NCBI GenBank assembly: GCA_937868035.1
Contig: CALMLK010000341.1
Span: 1 to 5,970, forward strand
Reading direction: 5' to 3'
DNA length: 5,970 bases
Origin: an uncultured Alphaproteobacteria bacterium
GTDB lineage: Bacteria; Pseudomonadota; Alphaproteobacteria; Rhizobiales; Aestuariivirgaceae
Part shown: positions 1-5,114 of the stretch, one piece after another
Layout: every line of letters starts with the position of its first letter
How positions within the stretch are numbered: the stretch's first letter is position 1
The notes under the pieces: model-generated
Seen by the model: the letters and a program-made list of their open reading frames with translations, nothing else
Database searches by the model: none
What the model was told of the DNA's origin: nothing
Translations under genes and position numbers: made by a program

Positions 1-25
1 CCCTCATTGTGACGACGAGGCACTC

Positions 26-1597
26 ATGACCGATCAGCAACCTGCTTCCTCCGGCCGCCGCGCCCGCGGTGGCGCCGACGCCCGCCGTGCGGCCCGCACT
101 GCCACCACGGTCAAGCAGGCAGGCTTCATCCGCCGTGCCATCAAGCCCTACGAGCCGTTCAGCGACGACCAGCTGGAATTGATCGAGCGCAACGCCGAGA
201 CAGTGCTGCAGGAAACGGGCATCGACTTCTACGAAGATGAAGAAGCGGTACGCATGTGGAAAGACGCAGGCGCCGACGTCAAGGCCAATGCCACGGACCC
301 GAAGCGCTTCCGCGTGCGCTTCCCCCGCGGGCTGGTGCGCTCGCTCATCAAGACGGCGCCGCGCGAATATGTGCAGCATGCCCGCAATCCCGCCAACAAC
401 GTGACCATCGGCGGCAACAACACGGTGTTCGCACCCGTCTATGGCCCTCCCTTCATCCGCAACATGGATGAAGGCCGCCGCTATGCAACGATCGAGGATT
501 TCCGCAACATCGCCAAGCTCGTCTACATGCTGCCGAGCCTGCATCACGCGGGCGGCACGTTGTGCGAACCGGTGGACATTCCGGTGGCCAAGCGCCACCT
601 CGACATGATCTACACGCACATCAAATACAGCGACAAGCCGTTCATGGCTTCGGTCACGGCGGGCGAACGCTCGGCGGATTCCGTCGCCATGGCCGAGTTG
701 GTGTTCGGCAAGGATTTCGTCGACCAGAATTGCGTGATGACCTCGCTCATCAACGCCAACTCGCCAATGGTGTGGGATGGCGTGATGCTGGGCGCCCTCA
801 AGGTGCTGGCCCGGGCCAACCAGGCCTGCGTGATCTCGCCCTTCATCGTGGCGGGCGCCATGTCGCCGGTGACGGCCGTGGGCACGCTCACGCAAATTCT
901 CGCGGAAGCCTCCGTGGGCATCGCCTTCACGCAGCTGTGCCGCCCCGGTGCGCCGGTGGTGTTCGGCACCTTCGCGGCCTCCATGTCCATGCAGTCCGGC
1001 GCGCCCACCTTCGGCTCGCCGGAACCGGCCCTGGTGACGCTCGGTGCCGCGCAGTTGGCGCGGCGCATGGGTGTGCCGTTCCGTTCCGGTGGCGGGCTCT
1101 GCGGCTCCAAGGTTCCGGATGCGCAGGCGGCCTATGAAAGCGCCAATACGCTGTGGCCCACGCTGCTCGCGGGCGTCAACTTCTGCCTCCACGCGGCGGG
1201 CTGGCTGGAAGGCGGTCTCGCCTCCAGCTACGAAAAACTGATCATGGATGCCGACCAGCTCACCATGTTCCAGAAATTCGCCGAAGGTGCGGACTTCTCC
1301 GAGAACGGCCAGGCCATGGATGCCATCCGCGAAGTTGGCCCGGGCTCGCACTATCTCGGCTGCTCGCACACGCAGGCCAATTTCGAGACCGCCTTCTGGC
1401 GCTCGTCGCTTGCCGACAACAACTCGTTCGAGCAGTGGCGCGATGACGGCGAGAAGGACATCGTGGTCCGCGCCAACGCGACGTGGAAGAAGATGCTGCG
1501 CGACTACGAAGCGCCGGCCCTCGACCCCGGCATCGACGAAGCCCTGCAGGCCTTCATGGCCAAGCGCAAAGAGGTTCTGCCCGATACGGTGAGCTGA
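26..1597 (+). CDS. Trimethylamine methyltransferase (MttB) superfamily protein, non-pyrrolysine type
   Basis: A 523-residue member of the MttB superfamily, close to the usual length of 480-520. Members move a methyl group from a tertiary or quaternary amine to a cytoplasmic corrinoid protein. Recognition rests on the Arg/Ala-rich N-terminus (residues 9-37), the segment beginning 'PYEPFSDDQLELIERNAETV', the glycine-rich 352-FRSGGGLCGSKVPDAQ-367, the stretch with 'HAAGWLEGG', and the C-terminal 'YEAPALDPGIDEAL'. The gene ends in TGA with no in-frame amber codon, so it is not the pyrrolysine-containing archaeal enzyme. Characterised non-pyrrolysine relatives act on compounds such as glycine betaine, so the substrate here is probably a betaine-like amine rather than trimethylamine (inference). 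ATG at 26 has GAGG at 17-20, 5 nt upstream. No corrinoid protein or reactivase is visible, but only 25 bases precede the gene. The family call is firm; the substrate is unknown. Confidence 0.9.
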   Translation: MTDQQPASSGRRARGGADARRAARTATTVKQAGFIRRAIKPYEPFSDDQLELIERNAETVLQETGIDFYEDEEAVRMWKDAGADVKANATDPKRFRVRFPRGLVRSLIKTAPREYVQHARNPANNVTIGGNNTVFAPVYGPPFIRNMDEGRRYATIEDFRNIAKLVYMLPSLHHAGGTLCEPVDIPVAKRHLDMIYTHIKYSDKPFMASVTAGERSADSVAMAELVFGKDFVDQNCVMTSLINANSPMVWDGVMLGALKVLARANQACVISPFIVAGAMSPVTAVGTLTQILAEASVGIAFTQLCRPGAPVVFGTFAASMSMQSGAPTFGSPEPALVTLGAAQLARRMGVPFRSGGGLCGSKVPDAQAAYESANTLWPTLLAGVNFCLHAAGWLEGGLASSYEKLIMDADQLTMFQKFAEGADFSENGQAMDAIREVGPGSHYLGCSHTQANFETAFWRSSLADNNSFEQWRDDGEKDIVVRANATWKKMLRDYEAPALDPGIDEALQAFMAKRKEVLPDTVS

Positions 1598-1606
1598 TCA
1601 CCCCCG

Positions 1607-1635
1607 TTGACTTTCCTCATCATTTATTGTAGTAA
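1607..1635 (+). promoter_or_regulatory. Predicted promoter of brnTA
   Basis: TTGACT at 1607-1612 matches five of six bases of a sigma-70 -35 box. Exactly 17 bases later, TAGTAA at 1630-1635 is a weak -10 candidate (three of six). Transcription would then begin about 1641-1643, almost at the ATG at 1644, giving a leaderless or nearly leaderless toxin message. The -10 lies inside the inverted repeat at 1623-1642, a placement suited to repression. No transcript data support it. Confidence 0.45.
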
Positions 1636-1642
1636 CAATAAA
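1623..1642. promoter_or_regulatory. Perfect inverted repeat, probable BrnA/BrnT-BrnA operator
   Basis: Two perfect 8-base arms, TTTATTGT (1623-1630) and ACAATAAA (1635-1642), flank a 4-base spacer AGTA. The repeat ends one base before the brnT ATG, covers the predicted -10 box, and is strikingly AT-rich against GC-rich surroundings. BrnA antitoxins are ribbon-helix-helix DNA-binding proteins known to repress their own operon, alone and with BrnT, so this is the natural operator candidate. That BrnA binds here is inference; the symmetry is directly visible. Confidence 0.65.
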
Positions 1643-1643
1643 G

Positions 1644-1916
1644 ATGGACATCGAATTCGACGAGCAAAAGCGTCGTCGGGTGCTTCTCGAAAGAGGCCTC
1701 GACTTCGTGGATGCGGCGGTTGTTTTTGATCATCCGAACATCACGATCGACGATGACCGTGTGGACTACAACGAGCATCGCCATATTACGTTTGGAAAAC
1801 TGGGAGGCAGGCTGGTTGTCGTCGTTTGGACAGAGCGCAACGGCAAACGGCGCATCATCAGCCTGAGGAAAGCAAATGACCGCGAGCAAAAAGCCTTTGG
1901 AGCCCGCCTGGGTTGA
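1644..1916 (+). CDS. brnT: BrnT family toxin (type II toxin-antitoxin)
   Basis: A 90-residue protein of normal length for BrnT, a small ribonuclease toxin with a RelE-like fold that inhibits translation until bound by BrnA. Family features are the N-terminal 'IEFDEQKRRRVLLERGLDF' (residues 3-21; typical BrnT has F-x-W/F-D-x-x-K then a basic helix and G-x-x-F), the 'AAVVFDHP' helix (24-31), the strand 'RLVVVVWTER' (56-65), and the basic C-terminal motif 'RRIISLRKANDRE' (69-81) that carries the residues expected for RNA cleavage. All elements are present, so it looks intact. The ATG at 1644 directly follows the palindrome and has no Shine-Dalgarno sequence, so translation may be leaderless and weak. 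Its last 41 bases overlap brnA. GC at 1681-1860 is 53% by hand count, below the preceding gene, suggesting transfer. Confidence 0.9.
   Translation: MDIEFDEQKRRRVLLERGLDFVDAAVVFDHPNITIDDDRVDYNEHRHITFGKLGGRLVVVVWTERNGKRRIISLRKANDREQKAFGARLG
1865..1868 (+). promoter_or_regulatory. Strong ribosome binding site of brnA, inside brnT
   Basis: GAGG, within GAGGAA at 1865-1870, lies 7 nt before the brnA ATG at 1876 and within the last codons of brnT. It fixes the antitoxin start. It contrasts with brnT, which has no such site, and fits a need to make antitoxin in excess of toxin from one message. Confidence 0.65.
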
Positions 1917-2130
1917 TCCAGACGATGCACCGGATCTGACGCTGCCCTATTGGCGCAAGAAGATGGATGCGGCAGTGGTCAGCCGGGGCCGTCCGAAATT
2001 GGAGCGGCCCAAGGTATCCACCACGCTTCGCCTTGATGCTGATGTGATTGAGAAGTTCAAGGCCAAAGGGCCAAAATGGCAGACGCGCATCAATGATGCG
2101 TTGCGTGAGTGGCTGAAGAAGGCGGGCTAG
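1876..2130 (+). CDS. brnA: BrnA family antitoxin
   Basis: An 84-residue antitoxin that neutralises BrnT and represses the operon. The N-terminal half (residues 1-45), with 'WVDPDDAPDLTLPYWRKKM', resembles the part of BrnA that contacts the toxin. The C-terminal half is a ribbon-helix-helix DNA-binding domain: strand 'KVSTTLRLDADV' (46-57), helix 'IEKFKAKG' (58-65), then 'PKWQTRINDALREWLKKA' (66-83), which contains the W-Q-T-R-x-N-x-A-L-R signature of BrnA. RHH dimers bind palindromes, matching the inverted repeat at 1623-1642. The start at 1876 is set by GAGG at 1865 and overlaps brnT by 41 bases, so the two are one translationally linked unit in the usual BrnTA order, toxin first. The TAG stop (2128-2130) interlocks with the stop of the convergent transporter gene. 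Confidence 0.9.
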   Translation: MTASKKPLEPAWVDPDDAPDLTLPYWRKKMDAAVVSRGRPKLERPKVSTTLRLDADVIEKFKAKGPKWQTRINDALREWLKKAG

Positions 2131-2154
2131 GCTTCGCTCGTGGTTGCCGCCTTC
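2118..2154. repeat. 8-bp inverted repeat spanning two convergent stop codons
   Basis: GAAGGCGG (2118-2125) is perfectly complementary to CCGCCTTC (2147-2154), with a 21-base loop holding the CTAG shared by the brnA and transporter stops. Both arms are coding: one in the brnA tail, the other in the transporter tail. It could act as a bidirectional hairpin in the absence of any intergenic DNA. It has no T-tract on either side, so it is not a canonical terminator. It may simply reflect Lys/Ala-rich C-termini encoded on both strands. Confidence 0.3.
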
Positions 2155-3050
2155 GCCCGCGAATCCGCCCAGGTGAAATAGCCGACACCGGCCAGCACGA
2201 GTGCCGAGCCGATGCCATCTGCGAGGGAGAACGGTTCGCCGAGGATCGAAACGGCGAGCACGATTGTCACCAGGGGTGAGACGGTCGAGATCATCGCCAC
2301 GGCTTGCGGGCTGGTGCGTGCCATGCCTGCGTTGACGAGAAATGACGGCAGCACGGTTGCGAAGATGGCGCAGCCGAAACACATCCACAGGAAGAAGCTG
2401 CTGGCGGAGAAATCGCCATTGAAGATCAAATGGTGCAGGATGCAGGCCACGCCGGACGACGTGAGTGCGACCGAAGTGAACAGCACGCTGCCCATCCACG
2501 TCACGAAGCGTTTGGCGAGCAACTGGTAGATGGCGAACAGGATGGCGCAGGCCATGACCCAGGCCGTGCCGATCACCGTGCTCTGCCCGCCCTCCGGCAG
2601 ATCGAGGCCGAAGACGATGGCAAGGCCGGAATAGCTCACGACCGCCGCGATGATGGCATGGCGCGTAACCTTCTGGCCGAGTGCGAGAGCACCAATCGCC
2701 AGCACCCAGATCGGATACGTGAACAGCACAAGGCGCTCCAGTTGCGCGCTGATGTATTCCAGTCCCTTGAAGTCGGAGAAGCTGGAGAGATAGTAGCCGA
2801 TGCATCCGGTGGCGACGGCACCGGCGAGCGTGCGAATGTCGGGGGGCGATTCTCCCTGCACCTGCTTCTGCCGCCAGGCCCACAGGCCCGCCGCCACGAA
2901 AAAGGGGATGGAAAAGGCCATGCGATAGGCCAGCATCAGCGTCGCGTTGAGGTCATCGCGATAGGCCAGCTTGATGAAGATCGCCTTCGTTGAAAACAGC
3001 GAGGCACCCGCCGCCACCAGCCAATAGCCCCTGTACCGTGCCTCGAACAT
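2127..3050 (-). CDS. DMT superfamily / EamA family inner-membrane transporter
   Basis: A 307-residue polytopic protein of standard EamA length. About ten hydrophobic segments can be picked out, near residues 9-29, 36-57, 73-92, 99-124, 128-149, 158-178, 186-206, 217-238, 247-270 and 277-294, forming two EamA repeats. The second repeat shows the classic pattern of a proline in a long helix followed by 270-LGEP-273 and a G-x-x-L-V-L-A-G-V helix. DMT proteins of this kind are usually drug/metabolite exporters; the substrate cannot be told from sequence. I prefer ATG at 3050 over the in-frame GTG at 3065 because the first helix begins a few residues later. Neither start has a clear ribosome binding site. 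It lies 74 bases downstream of the ATPase gene on the same strand, with a hairpin between, and its TAG stop shares CTAG with brnA. Confidence 0.88.
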   Translation of the reverse strand: MFEARYRGYWLVAAGASLFSTKAIFIKLAYRDDLNATLMLAYRMAFSIPFFVAAGLWAWRQKQVQGESPPDIRTLAGAVATGCIGYYLSSFSDFKGLEYISAQLERLVLFTYPIWVLAIGALALGQKVTRHAIIAAVVSYSGLAIVFGLDLPEGGQSTVIGTAWVMACAILFAIYQLLAKRFVTWMGSVLFTSVALTSSGVACILHHLIFNGDFSASSFFLWMCFGCAIFATVLPSFLVNAGMARTSPQAVAMISTVSPLVTIVLAVSILGEPFSLADGIGSALVLAGVGYFTWADSRAKAATTSEA

Positions 3051-3085
3051 GGCGCTGGCATACACAGTGCGGGCGGGAATGTCGC

Positions 3086-3115
3086 GCCATGCCCCCTATG
3101 AACAGAGGGCATGGC
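3086..3115 (-). terminator. 9-bp stem-loop between ATPase and transporter genes (no U-tract)
   Basis: GCCATGCCC (3086-3094) and GGGCATGGC (3107-3115) form a perfect 9-bp stem with a 12-base loop. It begins 10 bases past the ATPase stop codon (3125) in the direction of transcription. No run of T follows on the minus strand, so it is not a standard Rho-independent terminator. It could attenuate read-through into the transporter gene, protect the 3' end of the upstream message, or be a weak terminator. The symmetry is certain; its role is inference. Confidence 0.4.
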
Positions 3116-3124
3116 TGATGGGGA

Positions 3125-4615
3125 TCAGCGCCGGGTCAATCCACCGAGGATGCCGCGCACCAGGGCGTTGCCGATGGAGCGGGCCACCGTCGTGCCAAGC
3201 TGGCGACCCACGGAACCGGCGACATTCTTGACGAAGCGGTCGGTGGTGGATTCACGCGGGCGGGCAGTCCGCTCCACGCGATCGGCTTTCGCAGCCGTCT
3301 TGACGGCCTTTGCCTGTTCCTGTTCGGCGGCGCGCTCCTTGGCCTTGCCAGCCAGCTTCTCGTAGGCCGACTCGCGGTCCACCATGTCCTCGTACTGGCC
3401 GAAGACGGGCGAATTCTTGATCAGCTTGTTGCGTTCCTCCGCCGTGATGGGCCCGAGACGCGAGGATGGCGGGCGGATGAGTGTGCGTTCCACCATGGTC
3501 GGCACGCCCTTGAGGTCGAGCACCGAGACCAGCGCCTCACCCTTGCCCAGTTCCGTGATGGCCTGCTCGGTCTTGAACTTGGGGTTGGGGCGGAAGGTGG
3601 AGGCGGCAGTCGCCACCGCCTTCTGTTCGCGGGGCGTGTAGGCGCGAAGCGCATGCTGCACGCGGTTGCCCATCTGGGCCAGCACCGACTCGGGCACGTC
3701 CAGCGGGTTCTGCGTGACGAAATAGATGCCGACACCCTTGGAGCGGATGAGCTTCACCGTCTGCTCGATCTTCTGCAACAGTCCGGGCGGTGCATCGGCA
3801 AAGAGCAGGTGCGCCTCATCGAAGAAGAACACCATCTTCGGCTTGTCGGGATCGCCCACTTCCGGAAGGACCTCGAACAGTTCCGACATGAGCCAGAGCA
3901 GGAAGGTTGCATAGAGCTGCGGTGAATTGATCAGCTTGTCGGCGGCCAGGACGTTCATGTAGCCGCGGCCGTCGCGCGTGGTGCGCATCAGGTCCTTGAT
4001 GTCGAGGGCGGGTTCGCCAAAGAACTTGTCTCCGCCCTGCTCGTCAATCACCACAAGGCGGCGCTGGATGGCGCCGATGGTCTGGTCGTTGACATTGCCG
4101 TAATCGGTCGTGAGTTCCTTGCCGCGGTCGGCGAGATCCTTCAGCAGCGCCCGCAGGTCCTTCAGGTCGAGAATGGCGAGGCCTTCCTCGTCGGCAATCT
4201 TGAAGGCGATGTTCATCGCACCTTCCTGGGCCTCCGTGAGACCCATCAGCCGCGACAGCATGAGCGGACCCATTTCCGAGACCGTGGTACGGATGGGATG
4301 GCCCGCTTCACCGAAGAGGTCCCAGAAGATCGTTGGCGTTTCCTGGAAGCCGTAGTCGTCGAAGCCGATTTTCTTGGCGCGTTCGAGCAGGAAGTCCTTG
4401 GGTTCCCCCTTCATGCAGATGCCCGAAAGGTCGCCCTTCACGTCAGCGGCGAAAACGGGAACGCCGGCGGCGCAGAAGCCCTCTGCCATGATCTGCAAAG
4501 TCACCGTCTTGCCGGTGCCTGTGGCACCCGTGACGAGTCCGTGGCGGTTTGCCAGCGGCAGGAACAGTTCCTCGCGCTTGTCGCTCTTGCCCAGGAAAAT
4601 GGAATTGTCGGCCAT
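3125..4615 (-). CDS. HerA-like ATPase, YjgR / DUF853 family
   Basis: A 496-residue P-loop ATPase matching the YjgR (DUF853) family, about 500 residues long, related to the HerA/FtsK group of DNA-pumping ATPases. The sequence shows Walker A 30-GATGTGKT-37, preceded by the family-typical 'ANRHGLVTGATGTGKT', then 'VFAADVKGDLSG', Walker B 261-MVFFFDEAH-269, and a sensor-like 298-YFVTQNP-304. A Lys/Ala/Arg/Glu-rich, probably coiled or disordered stretch (about 410-455) precedes a C-terminal 'GRQLGTTVARSIGNALVRGILGGL' segment. The protein is cytosolic and its cellular role is not established; a NurA-like partner nuclease is not in the window. ATG at 4615 is chosen over an in-frame TTG at 4693 because it has AGGGG 9 nt upstream, starts 'MADNSIFLGK' as family members do, and gives the normal length. 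It may be co-transcribed with the transporter downstream. Confidence 0.92.
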   Translation of the reverse strand: MADNSIFLGKSDKREELFLPLANRHGLVTGATGTGKTVTLQIMAEGFCAAGVPVFAADVKGDLSGICMKGEPKDFLLERAKKIGFDDYGFQETPTIFWDLFGEAGHPIRTTVSEMGPLMLSRLMGLTEAQEGAMNIAFKIADEEGLAILDLKDLRALLKDLADRGKELTTDYGNVNDQTIGAIQRRLVVIDEQGGDKFFGEPALDIKDLMRTTRDGRGYMNVLAADKLINSPQLYATFLLWLMSELFEVLPEVGDPDKPKMVFFFDEAHLLFADAPPGLLQKIEQTVKLIRSKGVGIYFVTQNPLDVPESVLAQMGNRVQHALRAYTPREQKAVATAASTFRPNPKFKTEQAITELGKGEALVSVLDLKGVPTMVERTLIRPPSSRLGPITAEERNKLIKNSPVFGQYEDMVDRESAYEKLAGKAKERAAEQEQAKAVKTAAKADRVERTARPRESTTDRFVKNVAGSVGRQLGTTVARSIGNALVRGILGGLTRR

Positions 4616-4692
4616 CTCAAACTGCCCCTGTGAATCTGTTGGCTTTGCGCCTATCTGCTCCAAAACATGGTGCAAGGCAAACAGGGCGTTCA
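4616..4692. promoter_or_regulatory. Divergent intergenic region
   Basis: These 77 bases lie between two divergent starts, so they must hold promoters for both the ATPase (-) and the small protein (+), or those promoters extend into the opposing genes. Ribosome binding sites can be seen: AGGGG on the minus strand (complement of 4625-4629) and AGGG at 4683-4686 on the plus strand, 6 nt before ATG 4693. I could not pick convincing -35/-10 pairs on either strand. Confidence 0.4.
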
Positions 4693-5064
4693 ATGCAGGA
4701 TTTGATCAACGGGATTGTGGCGACGACCGGTCTTCCAGCGGAAAAGGTGGAAGCCGCGCTGGGCGTGATGTTCAATCTCATCAAGACGCAGGGCAACGCC
4801 AGTGCGGTTCCGGCCCTGTTCGAAAAGATGCCCGGCGCGGAAGAACTTGCCACCCGCCATGCCGGGCGGCTGACGGGCATGCTGGCGGGTGGCCTCATGG
4901 GCGGGCCTCTTGCCGCCATCAGCAAGTTGCAGTCGCTGGGTCTTTCGCAAGAGCAGATGCGGCAAGTGGGATCGGCTGCACTGGCCCACGCCCGCGCCAT
5001 GGCAGGTGATGACCTCGTGCGGCGCTGTGCCGCCAATATTCCGGGGGTCGGCGGTTTTCTGTGA
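4693..5064 (+). CDS. Small uncharacterised protein, DUF2267/DUF2780-like
   Basis: A 123-residue protein of unknown function. It begins 'MQDLINGIVATTGLPAEKVEAALGVMFNLI', a helical N-terminus typical of small alphaproteobacterial proteins that I have seen grouped with DUF2267 or DUF2780. A middle segment 'ALFEKMPGAEELATRH' follows (around 38-55), then a Gly/Met-rich hydrophobic patch (about 59-75, 'LTGMLAGGLMGGPLAAI'), a helix 'LGLSQEQMRQVGSAALAHARAMAG', and the end 'IPGVGGFL'. The repeated 'PGA/PGV' and 'LGLS' elements are common in that group. The hydrophobic patch is short and not a convincing transmembrane helix, and there is no signal peptide. ATG at 4693 is preferred over an upstream in-frame ATG at 4549, which would run into the ATPase gene; AGGG at 4683-4686 supports it. 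It diverges from the ATPase and precedes the mutase by 50 bases. That it is a real gene is likely; the domain label is less sure. Confidence 0.72.
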   Translation: MQDLINGIVATTGLPAEKVEAALGVMFNLIKTQGNASAVPALFEKMPGAEELATRHAGRLTGMLAGGLMGGPLAAISKLQSLGLSQEQMRQVGSAALAHARAMAGDDLVRRCAANIPGVGGFL

Positions 5065-5114
5065 GCCAAAAGGCGGATTTGCCGTTGGGGTTGTGCGGGG
5101 CTAGGTTCTCGCAC

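Noticed and set aside
1..25. Tail of an upstream gene ending with TGA at 10-12
   Set aside because: Only three codons would be visible, which is too little to support a call.
1588..1602. GGTGA/TCACC inverted repeat at the end of the methyltransferase gene as a terminator
   Set aside because: The stem is only 5 bp with a 5-base loop and no T-run follows; this could occur by chance.
1620..1889. An 89-codon minus-strand frame covering brnT
   Set aside because: It is antisense to a clear brnT gene and would read through the palindrome; nothing in its translation looks like a real protein.
1858..2883. A 341-codon minus-strand frame
   Set aside because: It is an out-of-frame shadow of the EamA transporter that continues antisense through brnA. 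The translation is His/Arg-rich with no membrane pattern.
2430..2993. A 187-codon plus-strand frame
   Set aside because: It is antisense to the EamA transporter and shows no recognisable domain.
4549..4692. Upstream ATG (4549) for the small plus-strand protein
   Set aside because: The added 48 residues are Arg/Pro/Cys-rich, lie antisense to the ATPase start, and are separated from a better start (4693) that has its own ribosome binding site.
4616..4693. TTG-initiated 26-residue extension of the HerA-like ATPase
   Set aside because: ATG at 4615 has an AGGGG site and a family-typical start, and the extension would overlap the start codon of the divergent gene.
5065..5114. Possible promoter (TTGCCG at 5079, CTAGGT at 5101) for the mutase gene
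   Set aside because: The match to -35/-10 consensus is weak in a GC-rich spacer and cannot be told from chance.
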